From positions 1,054,001-1,118,000 of the forward strand of contig OY760517.1 in assembly GCA_963663615.1 (NCBI GenBank): 64,000 nucleotides of DNA. The letters run 5' to 3'. A model generated the notes under the pieces. The model was not told where the DNA came from. It saw only the letters and a program-made list of their open reading frames with translations, and searched no databases. Every line of letters starts with the position of its first letter. The first letter of the stretch is position 1. Below, one piece after another: positions 1-9,950 of the stretch. Both the position numbers and the translations under genes were made by a program. The DNA comes from G963663615 sp963663615. Lineage in GTDB: Bacteria; Bacteroidota; Ignavibacteria; Ignavibacteriales; Melioribacteraceae.

Positions 1-1
1 T

Positions 2-1393
2 TTTGATGATATGTTCAGAACTCAGGAACATACTCTTGATAAAGAAAAAGAAGAATTACTTGCACTTGCTGCTCCTGTTACCCGCATACCTTATGATGTA
101 TTTGGTATGTTTAAGAATGCCGATATTCAATATCCAAAAGTTCTTGATGAATCTGGTAATAACGAAATTCAGATTTCTGATGGCAGATATTATGCTGCTC
201 TTTACTCAAATGATCGCAATTACAGAGAAAGAGTTTATAAAGGTTACTATACACCTTATATGACTTACAAAAACACTTACTCAGCACTTTTTAATGGTAA
301 CCTAAAAACTATTGCGTTCGAAGCAAAAGCAAGAAAATATAACTCAACACGTGAAGCAGCACTTGATGTAAACAATATACCGGTTAGTGTTTATGATAAC
401 CTTGTAAATACTGTTAATAACCATACTGAACCACTGCACAGATGGTGCGAATTGAAAAAAAGACTTCTTGAAGTAAAAGAAATGCATGCTTACGATACTT
501 ACGTAACTTTGTTCCCTTCAGAAACAAAAGAATATAGTTATGATGAAGGTGTTGAACTTGTGTTAAAATCTCTTCAGCCTCTTGGTGAAGACTATATTGC
601 AAGTCTTAACAAGGCATTTGATAACAGATGGGTTGATGTTTACGAAACCAAGGGAAAAAGAAGCGGTGCCTACTCTTCAGGTACTACATTCGGAATGCAC
701 CCTTACGTTCTTCTTAACTGGAATAACCAGATGAATGATGTATATACACTTGCTCATGAAATGGGTCACAATATGCACTCATATTATACTGGTTTAAATC
801 AGCCTTATCCTTATGCAAACTATTCAATATTTGTTGCCGAAGTTGCTTCAACAATGAACGAAGCTCTTCTCCTTGATTACCTAATTGAACATGCTGAAAC
901 AAAAGAACAAAAGCTTGCACTAATTGAAGAAAACCTTAACAGTATTACAACTACTTTCTATCGCCAGACAAGATTTGCACAGTTTGAACAGATGGTTCAT
1001 GAAAAAACTGCCAAAGGTGAATCTCTAACTCCTGATGTACTTTGTGAAATGTATGGCGAACTATACCAAAAATACTGGGGCAACTCAATGGTTGTTGATG
1101 AGGAAGAAACTTACACTTGGGCAAGAATACCTCATTTTTACTATAATTTTTATGTTTACCAGTATGCTACAAGTTTTGCAGCATCGCAGGCATTGGCTGC
1201 AAAAGTTAAGAAAGAAGGAAAACCTGCAATCGAAAAATTCCTTAACTTCCTTAAAGCTGGTAGTTCAAAATATCCAATTGATGTACTTAAGGAAGCTGGT
1301 GTTGATATGACTTCACCTGAAACCGTTATGGCAGTAGTAAACAGAATGAATGAGTTACTTGATAAAATGGAAGCTCTTCTTGACGAAAAATAA
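2..1393 (+). CDS. pepF: Oligoendopeptidase F (M3B family), 5' end outside the window
   Basis: Cytoplasmic zinc metallopeptidase that degrades short peptides. The reading frame is open from base 2 and has no start in the window; the ATG at 11 is probably internal, because M3B enzymes are about 600 residues and only 463 are visible. The zinc motif HEMGH lies at visible residues 252-256, followed by HSYY and, about 25 residues on, the conserved region FVAEVASTMNEALL, which supplies the third ligand (E in AEVAST). The C-terminal helical part, with the WARIPHFYYNFYVYQYATS block typical of PepF, is complete. A perfect hairpin terminator follows. Family call is confident; substrate range is not visible. 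Confidence 0.93.
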   Translation, partial: FDDMFRTQEHTLDKEKEELLALAAPVTRIPYDVFGMFKNADIQYPKVLDESGNNEIQISDGRYYAALYSNDRNYRERVYKGYYTPYMTYKNTYSALFNGNLKTIAFEAKARKYNSTREAALDVNNIPVSVYDNLVNTVNNHTEPLHRWCELKKRLLEVKEMHAYDTYVTLFPSETKEYSYDEGVELVLKSLQPLGEDYIASLNKAFDNRWVDVYETKGKRSGAYSSGTTFGMHPYVLLNWNNQMNDVYTLAHEMGHNMHSYYTGLNQPYPYANYSIFVAEVASTMNEALLLDYLIEHAETKEQKLALIEENLNSITTTFYRQTRFAQFEQMVHEKTAKGESLTPDVLCEMYGELYQKYWGNSMVVDEEETYTWARIPHFYYNFYVYQYATSFAASQALAAKVKKEGKPAIEKFLNFLKAGSSKYPIDVLKEAGVDMTSPETVMAVVNRMNELLDKMEALLDEK

Positions 1394-1427
1394 TTTTGCT
1401 ATTAAATAGCTTATTTCTATTTTTACC

Positions 1428-1457
1428 TAAGGCGGATATTCTCCGCCTTATTTTTTT
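1428..1457 (+). terminator. Rho-independent terminator after pepF
   Basis: A perfect 9-bp stem (TAAGGCGGA / TCCGCCTTA) with a 5-base loop is followed directly by a run of seven T. It separates pepF from the next gene on the same strand. Confidence 0.9.
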
Positions 1458-1478
1458 ACCCTTCAACCGGAGTTTGTT

Positions 1479-2495
1479 ATGAAAATATATACTAGAGAAG
1501 AACTTAATAATAATAACCTTTCACTTACTTTTGATGATGTTAGTTTAATTCCTACCGAAGTATCACGACTCAAGAGCAGAAAGGAAGCTAATACTAATGC
1601 CGAGTTCGGTGGTTTGAATCTTGATCTTCCTGTAATTTCTTCTCCGATGGATACTGTTTCCGGGTTGGAAATGTGCAATACATTGGATGAACTAGGGGCT
1701 CTTGGCATATTAAACAGATTTGATGCCTCAATGGATACTTTTCTTGGTAATTTGAACGATTTTCCCGGTATTAAGGGTATGTCGGTTGGATTAAATGATG
1801 ATGATTCCGTGCTGGAAAAAGTTGAAGGGCATGTTAAGGTTGTTTGTATTGATACAGCAAATGCAAATAATATATGGGTACTTAAGCGTTGTGAGGAAAT
1901 TAAAAATAAATTCAACTTCAAAGTTATGGTTGGTAATATTGCCCATGGTGCTACACTAAAAGAACTCTGTGATGCAGGTGCAGATTCGGTACGTATTGGT
2001 ATTGGGGGTGGTAGTATGTGTACCACTTCTATTCAGACAGGTATAGGAATTGGACAGGTTTCTTCATTATTGAATGTTTATTTTACACGGCAGGAGCAAA
2101 AACTTGATATTGAGCTTATTGCTGATGGTGGTATAAAAAACTCGGGTGATATTGCCAAGGCTCTTGCCCTTGGTGCTGATTCCGTTATGCTTGGCAGAAT
2201 GTTAGCCGGTACACGTGAAACACCAAGTGAAGTTATTAAATATGATGATCAGCTTTGGAAAAAATATCGTGGTTCTGCATCTTTCGGTGTAAAAATGAAA
2301 AGTGAGTTTATTGAAGGCGAAGAGACGATGATACCATATAAGGGTCCTGTACAGAATATTATTAACGGTATATCTGACGGATTAAAAAGCTCGATGAGCT
2401 ATTTGAACTGTATGAATATTGATGAACTGAGAAGAAAAAACTCCTTTGCCGTACTAAGTAATAGCTCGTATATTGAAAGGTTGCCAAAGAAGTAG
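1479..2495 (+). CDS. guaC: GMP reductase-like protein of the IMPDH/GMPR family, no CBS domains
   Basis: TIM-barrel enzyme of purine metabolism; GMP reductase converts GMP to IMP with NADPH. The protein (338 residues) has the family opening LTFDDVSLIP, the SSPMDTV block, the catalytic loop GGGSMCTTS with Cys at residue 181, the phosphate-binding IADGGIKNSGD and LGRMLAG segments, and a C-terminal YKGPV. There is no CBS pair. The flap between RGSAS and EGEE is only about ten residues and has no Arg-Tyr dyad, which IMP dehydrogenase needs; this favours GMP reductase. An SD-like CGGAG sits about 8 bases before the ATG. It is a single gene between a terminator and the convergent copA. IMPDH or an uncharacterised subfamily remains possible. 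Confidence 0.75.
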   Translation: MKIYTREELNNNNLSLTFDDVSLIPTEVSRLKSRKEANTNAEFGGLNLDLPVISSPMDTVSGLEMCNTLDELGALGILNRFDASMDTFLGNLNDFPGIKGMSVGLNDDDSVLEKVEGHVKVVCIDTANANNIWVLKRCEEIKNKFNFKVMVGNIAHGATLKELCDAGADSVRIGIGGGSMCTTSIQTGIGIGQVSSLLNVYFTRQEQKLDIELIADGGIKNSGDIAKALALGADSVMLGRMLAGTRETPSEVIKYDDQLWKKYRGSASFGVKMKSEFIEGEETMIPYKGPVQNIINGISDGLKSSMSYLNCMNIDELRRKNSFAVLSNSSYIERLPKK

Positions 2496-2595
2496 TAGAA
2501 AAAAGGTTATCAAATAATTATTCATCACTTTTCTTTTTATTCTTACTATAATAAGTTAAAGTATTTATAATTACTCAATAGAAATAATAGTATAT

Positions 2596-4809
2596 TTATC
2601 GATTTCTTAGCCTTAATGAGTTGGTTATTACTGATACTGAGCTTAGTGACATAGCCAGTGCTGCAATCATTGGGTTAAGCATACCAAGGGCGGCAAGCGG
2701 TATGCCAATGGTATTATAGATAAATGCCCAGAACAGATTTTGTTTAATAGCTTTTAGTGTTAATCTTGAAAGGTTAACCGCTTCTGCAACTTTTGATATG
2801 TCATTCTGAAGTATTGTTATATCGGCAGTTTCAATGGCTACATCCGTGCCGGCACCCATTGCAATACCAATATCGGCTTTGGCAAGTGCAGGGGCATCAT
2901 TTATGCCATCGCCTACCATTATAACCTTGTTGTTGCCAGATTGTAATTCTGCAATCTTTTCGGCTTTCTGGTTTGGCAAAACTTCTGCATAAAAATCTTT
3001 AATGCCGGCTTCAAGTGCAATTTTCTTAACACTTTCCTTTTTGTCACCACTTAGTAAAACCGTTTTAATATTCAGTTTATTTAATTGTTTAACTGTAGCT
3101 TTTACATTGTCTTTTAACTTATCTGTTATGGCAAATGCTGCAATAGCTGTTTCCTTTTCGGAAAGAATAACTATTGTTGCTCCTTCTCGAGTATTTTTCT
3201 CAATAAATCCGGAAAGATTATTGCCATCAACTGAAGTAATGATACTTTCATCGTACTTGCCAATAAAGTATTCGATATCGTTTATAACTGCCCGAAGTCC
3301 CACACCCGATATATTTTCAAAATTACCGGTAGGGAGACTTTTCTCAACACCATTTTGTTCGCAATATTTTATTATTGCACTTGCCAGCGGATGTCCGGAA
3401 TGTTTTTCAAGTGAATAGGCGGTTTCAAATACTTTCAGTTTATCTTCAATAGCCGAATAAAAATCAATAACAGTTGGCGTGCCTTCAGTTATAGTGCCGG
3501 TTTTATCGAATACCACAGTTTTAGCCGAGGATAGTATTTCAAGGCTTTCGCCATTACGGAACAGAATCCCATTTCGTGCTCCCTTGCCTGTTGCCACCAT
3601 TATTGCCGTAGGAGTTGCGAGTCCTAATGCACACGGGCAAGCTACAATAAGCACAGCTACTGTATTAATTAGGGCGGTTTGCAATACTGAGTTAGTTATC
3701 ATCCATGAAACAAAGGTTACAATTGCTGTAACTACAACAACCGGAGTAAACACACCGGCAATTTTATCGGCTAATCTCTGTACTGGTACTTTTGAACCCT
3801 GTGCTTCATTAACATAGGTGATTATTTTTGAGAGGAAGCTATCTTTTTCAGCAGTAGTTACCTTAAACTGAAAGCTTCCGTTTGTATTTATTGTACCAGT
3901 GTAAACCTTATCATTTTCACTCTTCTCAACCGGAATTGATTCGCCTGTTAGCATTGATTCATCAACAGAGGAATTGCCACTAATAACTTTACCATCTGCA
4001 GGTATTTTGTCACCAGGTTTAATAATAACAATATCCCCGGTCGTAATATCTGCGGAATTTATTACTATTTGTTTCCCGTTTTTTATAATAGTTGCTTTTG
4101 AAGGTTTAAGTTTAAGAAGTTCTCTTACTGCATCCGTGGTTTTTTTCTTTGCTCTTGCTTCCAGTAATCTGCCCATTAAAATAAGGGTAACAATTACTGC
4201 GGCAGTCTCAAAATATACATGGGGCACAGTAGATGCTGAGTTTATTTCAGCAGGGAAGAGGGTTGCAATTGTGCTGTATATGTAAGCTGTTCCACTGCCA
4301 ATTGCCACAAGTGAGTTCATTTCTGCATTAAACTTTTTCAGGTTTTGCCAAAATATTACAAAGAATCGTTTTGCAGAAATGAACATTACAGGTGTTGTAA
4401 TGATAAGCAAAATTTTATTCGTATAATCACGCCCAACAGGGAAAATATCCCTGAAAAAGCTGAAATCATAGAACATGCTTATAACAAAAATGGGAAGCGT
4501 TAATATGATGGCAAATATGAAATCATTTTTTAGTTTCAGGTAATCCTTGTCAACTTCAGGAGTTTTTGCGGAGGTTTCCTGTTTGTTGAGTTTTGGCTCC
4601 TCAAGAACAAGCTCGTAGCCGTAATCGTCAACTATAGCTTTAATTTCCGAGAGGTCAATATTATCGTCATCGGCATTAAATGTAAGCGTTTCATTAGCTA
4701 AATTAACCGAAACATCTGAAGCCAAACCAGTTTTGTTAACAATTTTTTCAACGCGGTTAACACAGGCAGCACACGTCATTCCCTTAACCGGAAGTGAATA
4801 TTTTTTCAT
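2596..4809 (-). CDS. copA: Copper-exporting P-type ATPase (P1B-1)
   Basis: Inner-membrane pump that exports Cu(I) using ATP. The 737-residue protein has one N-terminal HMA domain with GMTCAAC (Cys 13 and 16), an actuator domain with TGES, the membrane CPC motif at residues 391-393, the phosphorylation site DKTGT with Asp 435, the nucleotide-binding GHPLA motif and the hinge GDGINDAP. The last two membrane segments carry YN and MSLSS, the other residues that define Cu(I)-type transport sites. It begins one base after the stop of the HMA chaperone gene, so the two form a copper operon. The downstream 100 bases before the convergent guaC contain no clear terminator. Confidence 0.96.
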   Translation of the reverse strand: MKKYSLPVKGMTCAACVNRVEKIVNKTGLASDVSVNLANETLTFNADDDNIDLSEIKAIVDDYGYELVLEEPKLNKQETSAKTPEVDKDYLKLKNDFIFAIILTLPIFVISMFYDFSFFRDIFPVGRDYTNKILLIITTPVMFISAKRFFVIFWQNLKKFNAEMNSLVAIGSGTAYIYSTIATLFPAEINSASTVPHVYFETAAVIVTLILMGRLLEARAKKKTTDAVRELLKLKPSKATIIKNGKQIVINSADITTGDIVIIKPGDKIPADGKVISGNSSVDESMLTGESIPVEKSENDKVYTGTINTNGSFQFKVTTAEKDSFLSKIITYVNEAQGSKVPVQRLADKIAGVFTPVVVVTAIVTFVSWMITNSVLQTALINTVAVLIVACPCALGLATPTAIMVATGKGARNGILFRNGESLEILSSAKTVVFDKTGTITEGTPTVIDFYSAIEDKLKVFETAYSLEKHSGHPLASAIIKYCEQNGVEKSLPTGNFENISGVGLRAVINDIEYFIGKYDESIITSVDGNNLSGFIEKNTREGATIVILSEKETAIAAFAITDKLKDNVKATVKQLNKLNIKTVLLSGDKKESVKKIALEAGIKDFYAEVLPNQKAEKIAELQSGNNKVIMVGDGINDAPALAKADIGIAMGAGTDVAIETADITILQNDISKVAEAVNLSRLTLKAIKQNLFWAFIYNTIGIPLAALGMLNPMIAALAMSLSSVSVITNSLRLRNR

Positions 4810-4810
4810 A

Positions 4811-5011
4811 TTAGTTTATTGATGTTACCTGGTAGCCTGCTTCTTCAATTGCATGAACAACCTGGTCAGTATCTTCATCATGGCTATAGATTATTTTAGC
4901 CAATCCAATTTCAACTTCATAATGATCCAGGTTAAGTTCAGAAAGTTCTCTTTCAACTGCTTTAACACAATGTGAGCATGACATACCACTAATATTAAAT
5001 GATTTTTCCAT
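4811..5011 (-). CDS. copZ: CopZ-like copper chaperone (single HMA domain)
   Basis: Small cytoplasmic metallochaperone expected to pass Cu(I) to the ATPase coded just downstream. The 66-residue product is one HMA domain with GMSCSHC, the two metal-binding Cys near residues 12 and 15. The chosen ATG has GGAAAG seven bases upstream; an in-frame TTG two codons earlier lacks such a site. The gap to copA is one base, implying co-translation. No recognisable CueR/CsoR/CopY gene lies nearby, so copper control must come from elsewhere. Confidence 0.88.
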   Translation of the reverse strand: MEKSFNISGMSCSHCVKAVERELSELNLDHYEVEIGLAKIIYSHDEDTDQVVHAIEEAGYQVTSIN

Positions 5012-5070
5012 AATCAATCTTTCCAGGTTTTATAGCTTAACGAATCAGAGCAGGTAAAAATTCCAATAGG

Positions 5071-5817
5071 CTAATTGAAATCCTTACTTGTATCGTAGGT
5101 GTCGTCATCTCTATTACTATTTCCACCTTTGTTCAGGATGTTAATTCTCTGATCTCTTCCAGGTGGTTTTTTGTTTGATTTCGTTCTGTCATTCCTGTTT
5201 GAACTTCTTCGTCTGCTACTGGAATTTTCGGTTATATCCTCAACAGTTTTGTTAAGTACCTTAATTCGTTTTTCTTCCTTTGGAGGATGCGAATTATTTC
5301 TACCTGAAGAGCTACGATCCGAAGACTTGTCAGATGAAGATCTTCTTTTTGATGAGCTTCTGCCGGAAGAAGAACTTCTGCCAGAGTATGAGCTTCTGCC
5401 AGAGGATGAGCTTCTGCTTGTAGAAGAATTTCTTGTAGAAGATGAATTCTTGTTAGAAGAAGAACTTCTTGATGAACTACTGCCAGAGTTTGTACTTCTT
5501 GATGATGAATTACCAGACGTGTTTTTGTTTCTTGAGGATTTTCCGCTACTGCTTCCTGAACTGCTTTTGGCAGTTGATGCGGAGTTTTTTTTCTGTGATT
5601 GTGATGAAGGTTTTGTATCTTTTTTCCCTGATGCTTTTTCCTCAGTGGGCATACTTATCTCTGAAACATCAATACTGAGATTTTTGTCTTCGTAAGGTTT
5701 TGGGTTACCAAGTCGTTTTTGTCTAACTTTGTATACAATAAATGATCCCGTCAGAACAACAGCAATAAATATCCCGAAAAGTACAAGTCCTACAATTATA
5801 ATTTCTAATTGACTCAT
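5071..5817 (-). CDS. Membrane-anchored Ser/Arg/Asn-rich low-complexity protein
   Basis: Not recognised. The 248-residue product begins with a short lead and one hydrophobic segment (residues about 5-28) followed by the basic KVRQKR, which predicts N-out/C-in topology with a large cytoplasmic tail. From about residue 70 to 175 the tail is almost only Ser, Gly, Arg, Asn and Lys in six-residue units such as SSSGRS. A less repetitive end contains two related basic pieces, IKVLNKTVED and INILNKGGNS. Such tails are usually disordered and could bind nucleic acid or acidic surfaces; that is inference. An antisense open frame exists across the repeat but is a shadow. Confidence 0.7.
   Translation of the reverse strand: MSQLEIIIVGLVLFGIFIAVVLTGSFIVYKVRQKRLGNPKPYEDKNLSIDVSEISMPTEEKASGKKDTKPSSQSQKKNSASTAKSSSGSSSGKSSRNKNTSGNSSSRSTNSGSSSSRSSSSNKNSSSTRNSSTSRSSSSGRSSYSGRSSSSGRSSSKRRSSSDKSSDRSSSGRNNSHPPKEEKRIKVLNKTVEDITENSSSRRRSSNRNDRTKSNKKPPGRDQRINILNKGGNSNRDDDTYDTSKDFN
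5351..5494. repeat. 18-bp tandem repeat inside the Ser-rich gene
   Basis: Eight imperfect copies of an 18-base unit, for example GATGAGCTTCTGCCAGAG, run head to tail. On the minus strand each unit codes six residues (Ser-Ser-Ser-Gly-Arg-Ser type). The unit is a multiple of three, so copy-number change keeps the frame. There are no spacers, so it is not a CRISPR array. Confidence 0.8.
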
Positions 5818-6014
5818 AATAAAAGGTAAATCAGATTCCCATATTTTTTGAACTAAAACTAATATAAAGAAAATATAGATTTGTTACAATCAAGAATAGT
5901 TTATTTAATCAATAACAAATATCCTTTAAAATAATAGTATGTCGTTTAAATATTTTTATATATTATTCGAATATTGGTTGTAAAAGTATAAGCTATTCAA
6001 ATCTGGAAATAATT

Positions 6015-9000
6015 TTGACGCAATTCATTAAATTATTACTCATCTCCTTACTTGTGGTGTTTCAGGGTGAACTATTTGCCATGCAAACAATAGGTGATAC
6101 AATAATAGCAAGAGGTGACTATTATTATCCACCTTACGAATACCTTGAGGATGGAGAACCTGTTGGGTTTAATATTGATTTACTGAATGAAATTGCAAAA
6201 CTAAAAAATCTGAATGTGAAAATAATTCTGGGTTCTTGGAAGCAAGCGAGAACTGAACTTGAAAATGGTGAAATTGATATGATCACCGGCATGTTTTCCT
6301 CTGAGGAGAGAGCTAAAAAAGTTGATTTCAGTATGATGCATTCCGTAGTAACTTATGAGTTATTTATGGATAAGAGTGAGGAAAAGTTTGATCTTTCAGA
6401 AACAGGTAGAAAAATTATAACTGTTCAGGAAGGTGGAATAATGCAGGATATTCTCGAACAAAACTATCCTGATATTCTTTTTATTACTACCAAATCCACT
6501 AGGGATGCCTTGAATCTGGTGGGTAAAAACGAAGCAAATGGAACACTAATACCCAAAATGCAAGGGCATTTTCTAATAGAAAAAGATAACCGTCATAACC
6601 TAAAGGGTTTTCAGGTTAATATTCAGCCATTTAAATATTGTTTTGCTGTTCGTAAAAAGAACAGGTACCTGCTTGGTGTGCTAAATGCAGGTATTGCCGA
6701 ATTAATGGATAATGGACGTTATAATGAAATTTATGAAAAGTGGTTTGGTGAATATCAGCAAAGAACTTTTATCGAAAAGTATCAAGTTGTGATATTTACT
6801 TTCATTTTGGCAGGTATGATGTTCGTTATTAGCATGGTTTGGAGCTACACCCTTAATCAGAGAGTTAAGCAAAAAACTTCTGAACTTAGACAGGTTATGG
6901 ATTTAACTCCTTATGTTTTATATGCAAGAGATAAGGAAGGCAATTTTATTCTTGGCAACAAGGCTCTTGCCGATAAATATTTTACAGATGTTAAAAGTAT
7001 AAAATCAATTGCCCCGTATTGTGAAAGAAATCAAATAAATTTTAATGAAATTTTAGATGATGACGAGAGTTTCCTGCAAAATAACTCTGAGCGTGTTGTT
7101 CGGAAATATGAAATAATAGAGGGCGGGAAAAGAAAGATTTACAAAAATTTCAAAGTTTTATTTAACCGACTGGTTGATAATGAAAGAGCAGTTCTGAATA
7201 TTGCTGTTGATATTACCGAAAGTGAAGTAGCCAAAAGAAAACTAAAACAGAGTGAGAGTAAGTTCAGGCAATTGGTTGAACAAGCGTCTGTAATAATTAT
7301 TGTTCATGATTTGGATGGCAAAATTGTTGATGTTAACAGAACAGGTTGTCATTTACTTGGTGATGCTAGTGAAAACATAATAGGCAGATCGATTAACGAA
7401 ATTGAAACTAAAACGGATTTGCATCAGAAAAAACTGATGTGGAGAAATATTACCAAAGGTAAAATATATACTATTGAGAGTAGCTTTAAACGTAAAAATG
7501 GGACTTTCTTTCCGGTTGAGGTACGTCTTGGTTTAATTGAAATTGATGACCAGAAGTTAATTCTTTCACTTTCTCATGATATTGGTGACAGGAAGGAAAA
7601 GGAATCTCGCATTAAGCTTCAGAGTGCTGCATTATCAGCTGCTGCCGAAGGAATTGTTATTACAAATGCAGTTGGTGTTATTGTTTGGGTTAACCAGGCA
7701 TTTACTACTTTAACCGGTTACGAGATTGATGAAGCTATTGGGCAGACAACCGGATTGCTTAGATCGGGTAAACAGGGAGAGGAGTTTTACAAAAATCTTT
7801 GGGATACTTTACTAAGCGGTAATACCTGGAAGGGTATAATGGTTAATAAACGAAAAGATGGTAGCCTTTATTATGAGGAATCAACCATTAACTCGGTTAA
7901 AGACAGATTTGGAGAAATAACAAACTTTATATCTGTTAAAGTTGATATTACCGAACGAATGCAATCCGAGCAAATATTAAATGACCAGATGCAAAGATTT
8001 AAACATATTTTTAAATATGCTCCTGTTGGTATTTGCCAGTTCGATAATAATCTGGTGTTGGGTGAGTTTAATGACAAATTTATTACAATTTTCAGAAGTA
8101 CCAAGAAGAAGTTAACAGCACTTAACTTGTCAAATCTGCAAGACGTAGTAATAGTACCTTATCTTAAAAAAGCAATTGCAGGTGAAAATGCCCATTATGA
8201 GGGACCTTACAGAACTACTACCAGTGATGTAGATGTTTTTATGGCTTTTCACGCAACTCCTCATTATTCAACTGATGGTAAAATAATTGGCGGAATTGCA
8301 ATTGTTGAAGATATTACCGAAATGAAAATGATGCAGTCTGAACTGGAAGAAAGCGAGAAGAAGTATAGATCAATTTTTAATAACCTTGTTGATGTTTACT
8401 ACAAGGCAGACCTAAATGGTAAATTGTTGCTGGTTAGTCCTTCATACAAAACATTGGTTGGGGATGTTGATCTGAATGCAATTATTGGCGAAAATATTTC
8501 GGAGGTATTTTACCATGACGAAAATGAAAGGTCAAATCTGCTAAAAGAGCTTGATAAAAAAGGAAGGGTAAGAAACTTCCAAATCAGGCTTAATGATAAT
8601 GGTGATAAACCAGTTTACATTGAAACTAACTCGCACTATGTATATGATAACTCCGGAAACCCAATTGCTGTTGAAGGTATGGTCCGAGATGTTACAGAAA
8701 GACTTATAGCTGAAAGAGAATTGAAATATAGTGAGAACAAACTCCGAAATCTGGTTGAGTATTCGAGTGATGGAATTGTACTAACTGATGAAACCGGAAG
8801 AGTTGTGGAATGGAATCCTGCGATGGAGTTTATTACACAAACACCTTACATTGAGGCGATAAACGAATTTATTTGGGATATTCAGTATAAACTTTTACCT
8901 GCTAAATTTAAACGTGGTAAAAATTATAAAACTTACATAAAAATAATTAAAGGAATGTTGGAGCGGGGAAGAAAACTATCTTTCAAAAACTATTTTGAAC

Positions 9001-9851
9001 TTGTAATGCAGCGTCCGGATGGCGAAGTAAGGGTATTGCAAAGCTCAATTGCAACTATCAAACGCAATGACGGTAACATGCTTGTTAGTATTATTCGAGA
9101 TGTATCTTCAATTAAGGAGATGGAAAACCAATTGTTCCTTGCCAAGGAAAATGCAGAAAAATCTGACAGACTAAAATCTGAATTTCTTGCCCAGATGTCG
9201 CATGAAATAAGAACTCCGATAAATTCTATTTTAAGTTTTACCAGTTTAATCAGGGAAGAACTGGAGGAAAGTATTTCCGATGACCTGGATATTGGATTTA
9301 ATGTTATTGATAATGCGGGTAAAAGAATTATAAGAACAATAGACCTTATTCTTAATATGTCGGCTGTTCAGACAGGTACATATGAGTTTAATCCGCAGAA
9401 AATTGATATTCAGAAAGATGTTCTTTCTAGTATTTATGAAGAGTTTTATTTGCAGGCTAAAGAAAAGGGTATTGTGCTTGAGTTAATCAATAAATCAGTT
9501 GATCCGGTTATTTTTGCTGATAACTATACTGTTTCACAAATATTTAATAATCTGGTTGATAACGCTGTAAAATATACACCAGTTGGTAGTGTTAAGATAT
9601 TGATTTATGATACCGGAAATACAATTACTGTTAGTGTTTCTGATACCGGAATAGGTATTTCGGAAGAATTCTTACCTGATCTTTTTACTGTTTTTACACA
9701 GGAAGAACAGGGCTATACCAGAAGGTTTGAGGGGAATGGACTGGGATTAGCTCTGGTTAAAAAGTATTGCGAATTGAATGGTGCTGAAATAAATGTAGAA
9801 AGCAGTAAGGGAAAAGGAACAACTTTTACAATTCAATTTTACAACATTTAG
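6015..9851 (+). CDS. Sensor histidine kinase: periplasmic solute-binding domain, six PAS domains, HisKA, HATPase
   Basis: Large membrane receptor kinase of 1278 residues. A signal peptide (to about residue 23) is followed by a family-3 solute-binding domain (about 25-250, with PPYEY and GFNIDLL), one membrane segment (about 257-278), and PAS-type domains starting near residues 294, 417, 537, 662, 784 and 910. The HisKA phospho-acceptor is His 1063 in SHEIRTP; the ATPase domain ends the protein with N box NLVDNAVKYT, SDTGIGIS and GNGLGLAL. There is no receiver domain, so a separate regulator must take the phosphate. The start is a TTG; no ATG precedes the signal peptide. The ligand may be an amino acid or similar small solute, as in BvgS-like receptors; this cannot be read from the sequence. 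Confidence 0.9.
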   Translation: MTQFIKLLLISLLVVFQGELFAMQTIGDTIIARGDYYYPPYEYLEDGEPVGFNIDLLNEIAKLKNLNVKIILGSWKQARTELENGEIDMITGMFSSEERAKKVDFSMMHSVVTYELFMDKSEEKFDLSETGRKIITVQEGGIMQDILEQNYPDILFITTKSTRDALNLVGKNEANGTLIPKMQGHFLIEKDNRHNLKGFQVNIQPFKYCFAVRKKNRYLLGVLNAGIAELMDNGRYNEIYEKWFGEYQQRTFIEKYQVVIFTFILAGMMFVISMVWSYTLNQRVKQKTSELRQVMDLTPYVLYARDKEGNFILGNKALADKYFTDVKSIKSIAPYCERNQINFNEILDDDESFLQNNSERVVRKYEIIEGGKRKIYKNFKVLFNRLVDNERAVLNIAVDITESEVAKRKLKQSESKFRQLVEQASVIIIVHDLDGKIVDVNRTGCHLLGDASENIIGRSINEIETKTDLHQKKLMWRNITKGKIYTIESSFKRKNGTFFPVEVRLGLIEIDDQKLILSLSHDIGDRKEKESRIKLQSAALSAAAEGIVITNAVGVIVWVNQAFTTLTGYEIDEAIGQTTGLLRSGKQGEEFYKNLWDTLLSGNTWKGIMVNKRKDGSLYYEESTINSVKDRFGEITNFISVKVDITERMQSEQILNDQMQRFKHIFKYAPVGICQFDNNLVLGEFNDKFITIFRSTKKKLTALNLSNLQDVVIVPYLKKAIAGENAHYEGPYRTTTSDVDVFMAFHATPHYSTDGKIIGGIAIVEDITEMKMMQSELEESEKKYRSIFNNLVDVYYKADLNGKLLLVSPSYKTLVGDVDLNAIIGENISEVFYHDENERSNLLKELDKKGRVRNFQIRLNDNGDKPVYIETNSHYVYDNSGNPIAVEGMVRDVTERLIAERELKYSENKLRNLVEYSSDGIVLTDETGRVVEWNPAMEFITQTPYIEAINEFIWDIQYKLLPAKFKRGKNYKTYIKIIKGMLERGRKLSFKNYFELVMQRPDGEVRVLQSSIATIKRNDGNMLVSIIRDVSSIKEMENQLFLAKENAEKSDRLKSEFLAQMSHEIRTPINSILSFTSLIREELEESISDDLDIGFNVIDNAGKRIIRTIDLILNMSAVQTGTYEFNPQKIDIQKDVLSSIYEEFYLQAKEKGIVLELINKSVDPVIFADNYTVSQIFNNLVDNAVKYTPVGSVKILIYDTGNTITVSVSDTGIGISEEFLPDLFTVFTQEEQGYTRRFEGNGLGLALVKKYCELNGAEINVESSKGKGTTFTIQFYNI

Positions 9852-9950
9852 TGTTTTTTAGTTACCAGTTTACTTTTTTTGAATATCCAGAATTTATACT
9901 GATCGAAAATTTCAGTATTTTTAACTTCCTGAATTACCATTCTCATAAGA

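Noticed and set aside
1479..2495. IMP dehydrogenase guaB
   Set aside because: No CBS domains and no Arg-Tyr dyad in a very short flap.
5351..5494. Possible CRISPR array
   Set aside because: Units are 18 bases head to tail with no spacers and code for six-residue protein units.
5171..5695. Long plus-strand open frame opposite the Ser-rich gene
   Set aside because: It exists because the repeat has no stops on either strand; its product is a run of Glu, Leu and Asp with no start signal, and the minus frame has a membrane segment and a normal start.
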